A stretch of DNA of 64,000 nt. It comes from Cinclus cinclus. Its lineage: Eukaryota; Chordata; Aves; Passeriformes; Cinclidae. Within the stretch, counting starts at the first letter, position 1. Each line of letters starts with the position of its first letter. The position numbers and the translations under genes were made by a program. Positions 11,401-24,600 of this stretch are shown piece after piece. The notes beneath the pieces are model-generated. The model searched no databases, was not told the DNA's origin, and worked only from the letters and a program-made list of their open reading frames with translations. The stretch lies in the NCBI RefSeq assembly GCF_963662255.1, contig NC_085048.1, positions 98,872,229 through 98,936,228 on the forward strand, written 5' to 3'.

Positions 11401-14400
11401 ACTCTTCTGACTTGAGTCCCAAGAGTATGCCAGCTAGGTAGAGGAATATAGACACATTCTTGCCTCCCAAGGTGGATAATTAACATGACCTATATATATG
11501 TACATTTCTAAGAGTTATATGTACTTATTAAAAGCCATAGGGCTGATATACAGATCTTTTAGGTTTTTGAAAAGGAAAATATTAATTAAACGTTCATTTT
11601 GCTTTTATAATAACTCGATAAGCACAGAACTCTCAAACACCTGTTTCTTTAACAAGCCTATTCATTTCAGGGACAACCAAAATGAATAGTCTTGTTAGCA
11701 AGGTGTGTTTTCCTGGAAGATAGAAAAAGTGACACATAAGGATATATGAGTAATTTTTATTATACATTTGTCATTATATAAAGCATTATAAAATCTAAGA
11801 TCCATTTCTGAGAGATAAAGTGATGAAATATAGCAGGTTCTATTTACTTTCTAATGTGACTAACATCCTGAATATGGCTCCATGTATGTACAGTTAATAT
11901 GCATTGTTAACACAATTGTTGAGGAATTTGTCCTTTAGAGTTGTAAATTACTTACTCTGTTTTAATCCATACATTCAGTGCTTCCCAATATTTTCAAAAG
12001 AAATACAGGAATTTATCCTCTTCACAGCAGCCTAAGCAGCCCCTTTGCTCTGGGGAAGTATGTAGCAGTAGACTAAGAGTGGGACCCAGGTAGATTTGTG
12101 TAATGCTCAGAATATAGATTTGCCATAGATATTTTCCTGTCTCATATAGGATGTATAAAAGTTCTAAGATAAAATAAGATAAATATGTTGCATGAGAATC
12201 ACACAGAATTACTAATTCCCAAGTCTAGTTTTGTTGGTCCAGTCTTGCACTTAGATACCTTTACGCTATTCTTTTCTGAAATACAAATTTTCTTCCAGTA
12301 TTAAAACACAGTCACAGTCATGAGCAGTATTCTTATTTGAATAATTCACTGCAGAGAAGTACAGAGACAAAAAAAAACTGCTAAGGACATTAAAAAATAT
12401 CAGTGCGTGACTGACAGTCACAGCTGCATTTTTTGTGTTTGAAGATGCATAATGATATAAGAACTTCAGAACTTAGAGGGTTAACCACAAAATTCATGGT
12501 TTTCAGAAGCATTTGGATGAAATGAAAGCACTAGTTCACTACTTGTAACCCAGTTGTGTTTGGGTAAAGGAAGATTAAATTAAAATAGAGTTCTGAAATC
12601 TCCCATCTCCTTTGTGATGGTGTTAACATAAAGTAGTGTTACAGTTCAGTATAACTACGGCCAAATGACTCTTATAAAATTAAAAATTACATAAAAACTA
12701 GTAAGCAGTTGCAGTTAATACAAATAGTATCAAATATCAATTTAAATAAATTTAATAAATTTTAATAATATCCACTGATAGTGCAAATAGCATTGTCAAA
12801 CAGGCATTTGGCTTTGAAACTAATTTTTGCTCTTTTTTGCACAGCTTCAATAGTAAAATCACAACTTGTAAACATAGTTTTCAATAGTGATTTACATGTA
12901 AGTGACTTTGGTGGGGTTTTTAAAAATATTTCTTATAGACTTGTGGAAATACTAAATGTGCCATGTAAGACTATGTGGTTAAGTAGAGCCATTAACTGAG
13001 AAAAATCAAAAGACCAGTTTGTATTACCAGCAAAAGGCCATCAATGCCCTTTTTTCTGAGATCAAAAGCACTTATCTGGCACCTTTTGATGCAGCTCAGG
13101 TTCTTCCTAACAGAGATGCTCAGGTTCAATGAAATAGGAAATCAAGCAAATGCTTCCTGACTTCTAGTCCTAGAGAGGGATGTTACTGTTGGCTGGGAGT
13201 GGGGTCGTGTAAGTACCAATGCAGCTGTCATCAGGAACCTCTCAGGTTTTTGTCAGCTAAAAGGTGCTTCAGAAGCAGAGTATTAATGGTCATAGAAAGA
13301 CATTAAGCTTCCTTTTCTTTGGGTGGATACTCCTGAAAATGGAATAATCATGGCTCATGAATGGAACTCAGCAATAGACCTGTTAGCTAAGGGTAACCCC
13401 AGTGAAAATTTTCCAGATTTATACTCATTTAATGCTGAATTTTGCTTTCCAGGCAGACTCCCCTCTGAAGAATGTGCAAAGGCAGATGAAAGGAATTTGA
13501 CCCAGCTGCTTTTATTTCCTCCCACCCCCAATACAGAGCAGCTACTGAAGTCAATGCTATGATGCCAGCAGTACCAGGTGTTCTATGGTAGCCTCTTGCT
13601 ATCCAAGGTTGCTCCTATACAGCTTTATTAGTTGCCAGTGAACCAGTCCAGATGCCTCCTTTCTTTAAAAAACAAATATCTACTTTGAGTAGGAGGAAAA
13701 AAAAAGTCCCAGAACCTCTAAATCATAGCAGCAAATTCAAAAATTGCCTTTAAATGAAATGCAGTGCTGATCAAAAGATTGTTCTAAGTGGGTGCCAACA
13801 GAAGAAAAAAACCTCACCTTGAGTTTAGATTTAATGAGAAAGAAAGGACTCCTTTCACTAGAAAAAAATTCATTCAATTAAAAGATTCAGTCACTTTTGG
13901 TTCCTCCCATGACTGAAAAAAAAAAACCTAACAATCTGTCTGGACAACAGATTGGTATCTATGAAAACCATTAAAAGAATGATGAGGGCAGAATTTCATA
14001 GCAAAGTCCACAATCCATGCTTGGCAGTTATTTTCCATGAGAATCCTCTATGCTCCTGAACTTCCCCATTCATGGCGTGATTTCACTGTTCTGCTTAATC
14101 ACTCTAGGTGGACCCTTAAGTAAATATAGAAAACTACCTTCAAGCAATTAAGAACATCAGGGTTATAGAAGTCTTTGAAAATCACATAAGAGGTATATTA
14201 GTAGTATCAGTGAATATTATATTGTCTAATTAAAAGACTTTAGAGACAACTTGATAACTCAAATTTCTATAGTTTCTAAGTACCTTAGCATGCTAGTATC
14301 ACCAAAAGAAATTCCTGCCAAGAGTAGTTAAAAAATTTGTATGAAGCATTCTTATTTCTAAAAGAACAATTGATTCTGACCTGACTATTTAAATATTTTT

Positions 14401-16679
14401 CAATTGTTTTGCAGGGAGTTCTTCTTGATAGAAGAATATCATTATAATGTGCATTTAAAGAGCATAGTCTCCATTTTCAGTTATACCAATACAATTTTTA
14501 AGGCAGTCTTCTTAAGCATTCTCCACTTTGATTAGATCTAGTTTCTTTAGAAACTGTGATAAAGAGTTTACTGCAGAATATTGCAATCCTGCATGTAGAC
14601 AAATCTTAGAGATGTTTGAAAATACTCTTCCTTGGGGCTCTGATTTCTTTCCACTTAACTGGTGAAACTCCACTGAGCATGATTGATTTGATTAATGTTA
14701 AAATCAGCTGAGACTTCTGTTATGAGTGAGATGTACAATAATTTCCAATTACTTTTGATTTTCACTGAAATAATAGAAATTAGATTCTGCTGGGCTCATT
14801 TGTTTAGTTGCTTGGACTGAATTTTATCCTTGGAAAATACAGTGCAATCTTAGGGTGAAATTGAAATCTTTAGTGTCACTCTGCTGATGTATTTGGCTCA
14901 CAAGGAGGTTCAAGGATATTCTAATATCCAAAGAATACACCTCTTTCAAATACCTGCTTCATTGGAAATGTCTCTGTATAAAAGTCTCATGGAATTTCAC
15001 TGTGCAAAAAAGATACAGGCCACTGCAGCTTTAAATTCTCATTTTCTATGTACATTTACACATACATCAAAAGAAAAGTTTGCTTTAAGGAAGAAATGAT
15101 AAGTTTTCCTATTTCCTTATTGCTTACCTGCTGGCTTTTTGTTTTGTTTAGTTTTTTTTTTTTAACCTCTTCAGAGTGACAGTTTAACTGTTTTCCATCC
15201 TAAATAAACCTGCTCATACTTTTCGTTCTGAAATACACATTCTTAATCTTGAAAGAGCTTTAATATTATTTTGAAAGGTTCTCTGCCAGCATACCTATCT
15301 TCTGGATAAACCTATGCTCAAAGTGGATCCTTGTGCTGGAGAAGCCAAAATCTTACATAAGTGCTATCTCAACCACAGTGTTTAATGGACCCAGCAGAAA
15401 TCTACACATTTGCAAATATAACATTTTTTTTTTACATTAAATCCTTCAGAGTTACATATTTTTTGTCTTTCCTCTGAATCCATAAAAAGTCTATGAAAAA
15501 CAAACACGTTACATGATAATTTTGAGTGATATCAGAATGATTCAGGACATGGTAAATTTTTTATTTTCATGGTAGTAAGGCATTAGAACTCTGGATGTGG
15601 ATTGGACATTACCATGTGGTGATTTTATTTTTAAAATAAGTTTTTTCCCCTTTTGTCAGAAAGTTTTCTTGATATTTGTGGCAGGTCCTTATAATTTCTT
15701 TTCATACTGCTGATGAGGAATTAGCCATCTCAGACAGAATTTTGAGTATGTGTGTCTCAAGGAAGAATTTGCATTTCTGCTCCTGATGTTGGTTGGTTTC
15801 TTTTGAGCCATGTGCTTCAGATAGAAAACTTCTTCAGCAGCCATTTTCTGCTGTAATTTTTTTTTTCTCCTTGGAGACCATTAATTGATCATATTTCAAC
15901 ATAAATTTGAATCTTCAGCTTTAAGTGGCAGTATTCCAGGTTTGCAGGGTAACACCCACTGAAGTGCAAGGAAATTACTTGCTTCAATGCATCACAATAA
16001 ACACTTAGTGTATAGTTCATTATGATATTCAACCAAAATTTGAATGCATCGACAATGCAAATATAAGGATCGTACAAATATTTATTGGAATATATATTTA
16101 TAGGTATAGGGATATGCATTACACAAAAAAACTTAATTATAATAGTTTTGGTGAACAGCAGCATCTATTCAACTATACTTATGAGATTCTTTAGAAAAAA
16201 AAGAAATCATTACAGAAAAAGATATGATGTGCAGCTACTACTCTTTGGAGTAATTTGAGTAACTTTATATTTAAAATATGAATAAATTTAATTTATAAAA
16301 AATGTAATGCTCATTAAAATGCTCATGAAAATAACGGTAATTTTATAAAGAATATTTTTTAAATTCTTATGCTCATATTTTTGTAAATTTTCCAAGACTT
16401 TCAAAATGTTTTGAACTTGTTAAGTGGAGGTTAAATTTTTACACCTTGTTGATTTGTTCCTTTTTATCAGTAGAAGCAACTACAAGATTGAGTGGGGAAG
16501 CTCAAGTTATCCATTCCTCTCCCATAACATCACCTAGAAACAATTTCAGTTACCCAACCCTGGCAACCCTATTGTGTATCAAACCCCTAAATTACCTCAC
16601 TTCGGTTCTAGCAGGGAATCTTTTCCAACCAGCTGCTATCACCTAGGATATACAACTATATGAACAAGCCCAGAGAGTC
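11401..16679. other. Non-coding stretch, no gene recognised
   Basis: AT-rich DNA with short unassigned ORFs (79 codons at most). No exon-like homology was recognised. One decayed old-repeat candidate is listed separately at 14.65 kb. The interval 16.2-16.4 kb is extremely AT-rich. Compositionally balanced patches such as 13.1-13.6 kb could be old unique sequence or unrecognised repeats. Confidence 0.55.
14650..14735. repeat. Decayed CATTGACTT-core repeat
   Basis: The run ACTGGTGAAACTCCACTGAG, then a diverged middle, then AAATCAGCTGAGAC and GTGAGA blocks resemble the order seen in a widespread archosaur/turtle interspersed repeat: a GTGTAACTCCATTGACTTC-like arm followed by an inverted arm. 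It is heavily mutated, and the assignment is by eye and from memory. Confidence 0.3.
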
Positions 16680-16960
16680 AGGAATGCCCTCCATCTGTGT
16701 TTTGCCAGGCAAAAGCCAACTGTGGTTGAGAAGGCATGAAACAGGGCACTGAGCCAAAATAAGGAGCTGAGCTTGAGTCCAGGGATGTACCAAAGTACCT
16801 ATGGGGGTCTGGACTGTTGGGGGCTTGGGTCAGGGAAGGCTGGGCTATGGGTGTCTCCCAGGCTCCCTCTGAAGCAGCAGACACAAAAGCAGGTGAGGAG
16901 AGAACAGGTGTGACAACAGTCCACGAAAGGTCAGAGAGTGCAAGAAGCCCAAACCATTTT
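16680..16960. other. GC-rich compositional island
   Basis: About 280 bases are clearly richer in G and C than the flanks, which are roughly two-thirds AT. Several G-runs occur, such as GGGGGTCTGG and TTGGGGGCTTGGG. A minus-strand ORF of 119 codons (16,678-17,037) spans it and encodes a serine/proline-rich peptide with no recognised family. It could be an unrecognised repeat fragment, an lncRNA exon or simply a compositional fluctuation. There is no CpG cluster of promoter type. Confidence 0.5.
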
Positions 16961-17676
16961 AGTTCTTCAAAACCAGGGCAAAAATGAAAGTTATTACAGT
17001 AAGATGAACTTGGTTTTGCAGGAAGGTTAATGACCAAATTCTACACAGTGTGATGTTAGGGAATATTACTGGCACAAGGTGAGATTTGTGTGACATGACA
17101 CAAGCACTACATAATCACTTAGCTATAACATACCACTTTTATGCTCATGATTGTTTAAGGATTTAGTTAAATTGCTTTTATTTTTCAGTGCTCTATTTTT
17201 CCAGCTGTCAAATGAAATGTGTGATTGATAATTTAAAAATTTGTGGTGTCACTCTGGTGTTAAGATATTGCATGATAGTATGTACAATAAAAAACTTGCC
17301 CTACTTTGTCAAAGATGTTGACACACACATAAATTGCCATTCTGAAGTCTTTCTTCAGCATTTACACACAGTATAGCAAATACCAGCGTATCAAAAGACT
17401 GCAATCTAATACAATAAATTGCAGTTGTACTATCAATCTTTTGGTAGAAACACTTATTGCTCAGCTAGCTAACATTTAATAGCTTTTTATGAACCTGAGT
17501 GACTCATGTATAATTTAAGGCTGCACATAATCTCTAAAATAATAGAACAGGAGTATGAACATAGTATGTAGGTACAGAATGAGTAATATATATAGTCAAA
17601 AGTATGATAATCACATATAAATAAACTATAGGTAAAAATATGTATAGGCTTAAGAGAACTGCAGTATAAAAAATTT

Positions 17677-17716
17677 GTTCAGGCGCAAATTTGTTTGAGG
17701 CAAACAAATCTGCCTG
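17677..17716. repeat. Imperfect inverted repeat (hairpin)
   Basis: CAGGC plus ATTTGTTTG on the left pair with CAAACAAAT plus GCCTG on the right, around an AGG loop, with a small asymmetric internal loop between the two stem segments. This gives 14 base pairs in about 37 bases. It is too small for a typical microRNA precursor. Confidence 0.75.
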
Positions 17717-20700
17717 TTATGAACAGCAGATTTAAGGTTTGCTTTGAATTCAAACAATTGCTCTGAGTAGCATTTTCAAGAGGTCTAATAAAACCATCAA
17801 CACCATTTACAAACCTTACCATGCCTGTCTACATATTTTCACTATCAGAGCTGTGACAGCCCCGCTGCTAAATTTCTATACAGGTAGGTTATTTCCAGGG
17901 AATGAAAGAGGAATTCCTTAATATTTCTGAATATATGGTGCTTGTCAGAAAATAAACAAATGCCAGTATAACTAAAAGACTGCATATCTGCCTAGAATTA
18001 GGCATAGGATCTACGAGGAGTAGTTTGTGGGGAGATTATCCAGAGTATCCCAATTTAGACTTACTACTAAATGACAAACATCAGGGGCATTGTGAGATGG
18101 TACTGAACTTAGTATTGCTTGCCCAGTTGGAGACACTGCCTCATCTGTCCTTCCTCTGTAAACACCAGGTCCCTACCTTGTTAATAACACCCTGCCCTAA
18201 TTCGGAAGACACACTGATTTTTTTTTTTTTTTTTTTCCTTTTCCAGTATCCCAAAGAATACCTACACAATTAAAGAAGATGGTGGCACTTCAGCCATTTA
18301 TACTCTTCAGGACAAATTACATTTTTAAGCTTATGAGAAGTATTTTATTGCTTATATTTCCAAAATAAGATTAATTTATTACAGAATCACCCAGAATTTT
18401 GCAATTACTGCCCTTACATACTTCTCAAGGAATGGAACTTATAACAAAGGTGTTTCCTCTTTCTTCCCTTCATTCATTTCCAACACCCTCCTTTCCACCA
18501 CCCTCCTAATTTTTTTATATTGTCATGAGTTACAAATGTGTGTTATCACAACTGTTTCAAGGCCACATGTTTCAATAGTTGATATTAGTAAAGTTTCAGG
18601 ATAGTCAAAAAAATGATGCTGTTTTTTGCTGGTTGAGGATATGGCTCAACATTGAGGGATATTTTCTGTTACAAGCAACTGGAGTTGGTACACATATAAA
18701 CCCTTTCCATCAATTTGAACAAATGTACACCATTATATGTGCAGAAGTACTGTGATTCTCAAAACAGAGTAATGATTATTTCTACATTAATGGGTTAAAT
18801 TTAATGAAAATCAAAATATGAAAGGAAAAATGCAGTCAAATAATTAAATGATTGGTGGCTGGTGTTTAAATTATATTACATAGCACATTATTGAACATTA
18901 AATGTGGCTAATATATACAGGCAATTTTTTAAAAAATATAGTATTTAAAAATTTAAAAATATAAATATAAAAGTCTAAACGTTGCAAAACACTTGAAAAA
19001 TTTCTGTTTTTTTTTTAAATCTGCTCTCCATGTCAGCTACTATTCATAATAAATATAATATTTAAATCTTAATCCTTTCATACAAAAAATCCCTTTGATG
19101 TTGTACAAACTACATAATTTATTCTGTGTACAGAACAATCCAGAAAAAATAATTCTGCTCTATTAATAAAAAATATCTATAATGTCAAAGTTCAGTTAAC
19201 GAAAAAATGTCATGTTAAGGTAACTGCATCCAGGATATCTACTGATTAGGAATAAGACACTAATAATAATAAATAAGGAAATCATGCATACTAGGTACTG
19301 TTAAGAAAGAAAAGGATAAGTCATAGAGCAAACAAAACAAAATTATCTGATAAAACAAAGAAATCAGCTTGTTTTTCATACTTGCTTAAAACTTTTCCTA
19401 AGTAAGAAGACTTAGAGCTCCAGAACACACACAACTGTGTAAATGGTATCCCACCTATAGAGGTACAGAGTCTCTCCAGGTGGTCTGATATGAAGAGGAA
19501 TGGGACACTACAGATTTGTATTTACAGTCTTTGCATCAGATGGACTTTCTAGGTATGGAAGCACTAAATCAGCCAATACACCAACAAACCTGTAAGTTTG
19601 TTTCTAATTTAACTACTTAGGAAAGTACAACCATGCAGACTGGATTTCTGATTTATACAAGGAATAGGCATCCCCTGACAAATGCTGAAGATGAATAGAA
19701 CTGTATTATTCAACATTTGTAACAGAGATTAAATGGCTTTTAATAACCAGCTTCTTATCATTAAAATATATTTACACAATGCCTGTGAACAAGTGTCCTT
19801 GTTGCATAACCTGGCGTTTATTTATGCGGGAAAAAAATCTTGCCCCTAATGCACTGTTTCCTCTGAGAGAAGGGAAGTAAACACAACTGGCATTCTTTAC
19901 ATAAAGAAATAAAAAGAATAAAAAAACAATCTGAAAGAAACCCCACACTTCTTTTAGCCTTTATCCTTTCTCATTCCTTTGTCCAATTCTTACCTCAAAT
20001 ATGCTCCAAGTGATTAATTTAATAGGAAAGTCCCAGGGCAAAGACTAGCTAAAGTCAGTGCTATTCCCAAACAGAACGTACATCAAGCTGTGGACTGACC
20101 CTGCACAGATTATCCCCAGAGAGTTTCTACTGAACAACATCACACTTTTTTTCTGGGTCTAGTGGTTTAGACTACAGCTCTTTGAGAACAGAAAAAGGCA
20201 TACCTCAAAATGTGCCTGTTATTTCATCCTGAGCATTTCCTATAGCTGTAGCCTCTTTTATCACTGCCAAAGCTTTACATCTCTCACAAAACCAGGAAAC
20301 AAACTTAGAAAATGGTCAGCCTGTACTTTAATATAATTCTCCTTACCTTGATATCCATGAAATATTTACTGTAAGAATATACCTACCTCATGTTATCAGT
20401 GCAAAAAAAAGTTACATTTGCTTGCATTATTTATACATACATTAAAGTATACTGATGGTATTAAAAATAAAGAAAATCATGTAATACCTTTACTTTTACC
20501 TATGGATTTGGTGAAATGGTTCCATGAAGAAAGCATTTCCAGACAAAAAGAGAATAAAGGAGAGAAACAACAGTAAGAGTCATGAGTACATGTAAATGCA
20601 ATAGTATCTGAACATGAAGAAACAAAGTATAAGGTAAGTGTCTGAAGACAAATGGAGATGAAATCAGTGTCATATTAGGGATTTTGTTTATTTCTTCCCA

Positions 20701-21663
20701 ATCATGTACATGCAGAGAAACACAGAAATAACCCATGCTTAGATAAGAAAAACTGCCACAAATGTAACATGGACAAAGATTAGGAGGAGAAAAAAAAATC
20801 ACTGGTTTTGGTAGGCAGCAAAATTGTACTCTCAGCATTCCAGAAGCCAGGAGCAGGTGCTTTCTGCACATATCCAATCAGCCATGCATTAATGCAAATG
20901 GACTCTTCAATGTGCACAGTGTTACAAGAGGAGCATCTTCTTTCAGGAGCAATCTGAAGAGTGGTCTTGCACTTTGTTTATGTTTTATAGGATCACCCAT
21001 AATTGTATTTTCTGATAAGTCCATGAAATTTTCTTAATCACTTCCTTATTTCTCTCAGCTCTTTTTACTTAGTGTATTGCAAGAGAGGGAGTTGAGGAGG
21101 CAGAAAGGACAAAAGCTTATGGAGCAAACAAAAAAAAAAAAAAACCAACAAAAAGTGAAATAAGAAAAAGATGTGACTAAAACCATGTGTTTCTTTGCAG
21201 CCAAAGATAGCTTTCAAGCATTTGCCCATCGGTTGCAGTGATGGATTCAAAGCAGCTACAGAACAAGAAGAAACAATGAAAGCAGAGTGGAAAAGGAACA
21301 GAGCCCATACCTTGGTCGCCCATCATCAGGTGCGCCAGACCTTGAAGGGAAACAAGAGCACAGTCAGCAATGAACAAGGGAGCACGGGAAGGTGGTGTTG
21401 TCACACTGACAAAAATGTTTTGTGACAGGCATCTGTTTCCTATAAGATGTCTGTATCACAGAGGGAAATCAGAGCATTTTTCAACCACTGGTTGGAATGC
21501 TTTGGGCTACGAGTAACAGAACTGCAATTCAAACACTGGGTGCTGTTTTATTGTATATTTTTTTTTTCTGCGCAGTATTTGAAATGACAGAAAATAATAC
21601 AATGCTTTCAAATCCAACCAATTCCTTTAATAATCCGTCTGTCTTTATTGTATTTTGATTATG

Positions 21664-21681
21664 ATTATTATTATTATTATT
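21664..21681. repeat. (ATT)6 microsatellite
   Basis: Six perfect ATT units. Confidence 0.95.
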
Positions 21682-24600
21682 GCTTTGAACACTTTGCTGA
21701 GAGGACTTCCTGTCCTCTGCATGTGAAATAATATTAAACCCTGGAGAAGTTTAAACCTGAAAAATGGGCTGGGTCTGGTCTTTTTCCCCTCATAAAAAAA
21801 GAGCATTTCAGGTAATTAAATAAAATTTCTTCATCACATTGAAATGACAATGCAAAGAATGTCTCCTTATTTGTGTGAAATGTGACAGTAGAATGAATTT
21901 GTTTCAGAGAAGGCAAATCATTACATATGCAATGTAAAATACATAGCAATAAAGAAAATTTAAGTGTCAGCTTCTGCAACTACTTCATAAATTTGTGAGA
22001 AATAGATTTTGTTTTATACTTATATTGTGAGATGAAATCCCATCTCACCAGAATAGGTCTAGTGACATTTCAAAGCAGATGTCCATAATTATAATCGCTC
22101 ATCCAGAGCCAAATTTTGTTACTCTTCAAGAAAAAAATATGCGACTTTTTAAATTCATGATAAAAAATGAGTATAATGTCATGTTGGGGGAATATTTTTC
22201 TTAGATAAATGAAGGGATTTTTTTTTTCATTTTTTAATGTCTGATTTAAAAATCAGGCTTATTCTTGTTGCATTTAGCTGTTTTAGGATCCATTTCAGAA
22301 GTTATTGGTTGCTCATGTATTAAATAAGCTCCTCTTCTCCAAAAGCAATACATTATTTTCTTAATTGCAATTAATTGAAATGAATTCACACAAAGAAGGT
22401 GAGCAATAAAATATATTTCTCTTTATTGGAAAGCAGATTTCCTAGAGAGAGAGTTTCTGTGATTTCTAATTCACAAAGAAAATTAGGTGCACAAATGACT
22501 CATGCTACTTGGGGGTAGTTCAAAGAAGATACACCCGACTTCAACCAGTCCAAATGATTGTCTCTTATCAGTTCCAAATCTCAAGTGATGTTCCAAGTGG
22601 ACTAACAATGGTTTTGTTGAATTACTGCTTTTTAATGTCACCAGTTTTAGATGTGTAGTTAAACTGAAAGGCCTGATGTGCCTCATCCCTTGTGCAATAA
22701 ATTCTGTTTCCAAATACAGAACTCTGCAGCTGGTGGGATTACCTGGGGCTCACAGCAATGTAAATGAAAGCTGACTGTGATCCTGAAGGGATGCCTGCAT
22801 CAGCATTGCTTGGGAAGCCTCAGATACTTGTACTGGCAGTTTGCAGATTGTGAAAGAGAATAGAAATGTTTTCAAAGCTGTTTTTCCTCTGTAAGTGTTG
22901 CTGCAAGAGAGACTCACTGAATAGATAAAGACTAGGTGATATTTTAAATTCATTCTTTTAGTCCTGGGTGTCTTTGTTTGGATCCACTGACACGTGGCCT
23001 TTTGGAAGTATCAGTCTCTTCTTGTGATTAATTAACTTGTCTTTTGGGTCTTAACTTTTGGTGTTGGCAACTATAGCAACAAATCTCAGACTTTTGAATT
23101 GACCCTAATTGTATTGGATAAAGGCAAATTGAATGCAGTTGGACATTGCAACATCTTTTTCTTTAATGAAACAGTGACTTTTCAGCCACTACTTTATGTG
23201 AGATCTTTCAGCTCCTAGAGAAGGTATGAAACAAATCACTGTCCTGTCTGCCAGGGGGATGCAAAGAAGGTGATCTCACATTTACATATGAACTTCATAG
23301 CTATACAAACCTAAAGAAGAGTCTAGCTTCAGATTATCACTGCTTGATAGCTACTGTTTATGATAAAATAATATGTGAAATTGCTCAGTTCCAAATAGAT
23401 GACTCTTACATAGTTTGGAAAAAAATGCAAACAGGAGCAGTACCTCCCAAAAACATCATAAAAACTACTTGAATTTTAAGAATCACTTACAGTGTTTGAT
23501 GAAAAAAGGCAGTTGAATTATTGTAAAAGGTATACACTGCACAAACCAAACATCTACTAATTAAAAAATGCAGTACTACTTCTCAAGACACTGTATTTTG
23601 TTTCACTCTTTGTGTTACTTTATTTGCAAGTGGTAAGGTGCCCTATGCTTCCTTGCCAAAGGCACATGATGATACTTACCTTCTTTTATATTTTTGCAAT
23701 CTATGGATGAAGGCTATTGAAGAGTGAAAAATTACTAGTACTGTACCTGTTCATTCCACAGAATGGTTTAAAATGATACAGCTAAATCTGACATGATAGC
23801 AATCACTGCTAGATTTGCAAAATGAAAGACTGCTTATAATAGACCTGGGAAGTTTTATCCTTAAGTAACCATGTATACACATCCCATACATTGAAAATAC
23901 TCATTTGTGCACCATTACTTTAATTTCTTTATGAATTAGGAATTCAAGATTTAGAAGGAAGCCCTCATGTGTGATCCACTCCAACTTTCTCCTGAACTTG
24001 GTTCTGAGACAGTTAACGAGCACAGGGTGGGATAGTGGAAGGGGATATGAAGATAGGATATTGTCATAATTTGGTGTGTGAGTTCCATGCAAAGCACAGG
24101 CCAAAAAAAAAAAATTTAAACATGATAAACCTGCAGTGAAGGTATTAAAGTGTAGTACAACTTCAGTAAAATGAAAAAAACAGTAGCCTTTTTTTACCAG
24201 CAGTATACACAAAATTGAATACTACATATTTCTGTTTGCTTATGTCATCTAATTTACAGAGATGCTCAGATATCACAGAGATGAAAGATGAAAAATTTTA
24301 GTTCAGAATTCAAGTTGTGGCTTTGGATAGAAAATTCTATGCTTCAATTTTTTAAATATTCATGCTTTGTAACTTTAATGTATGCCTAAGTATCCAGATC
24401 TGTGTTGGAATAAATTTAAGGTTGCAGTTTAAAGAATTAGGTTCAGGTAAAGTCTGGATTAACTGTTATCCAGGTTTTATCTTGTACTGCTGTGCATAAA
24501 TGAATATGTGAAATGCAGTTGAACCTCCTTATCTAGTTATACCACACTTAATTCAAATTTTGAGGCTCATGTTGACACCAGCAAGAGTTCTATGCACAGA

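Noticed and set aside
18218..18246. T-run followed by CCTTTTCCAG as a real splice acceptor
   Set aside because: Poly-T runs are frequent here, and the downstream sequence has no exon-like frame or donor that I can support.
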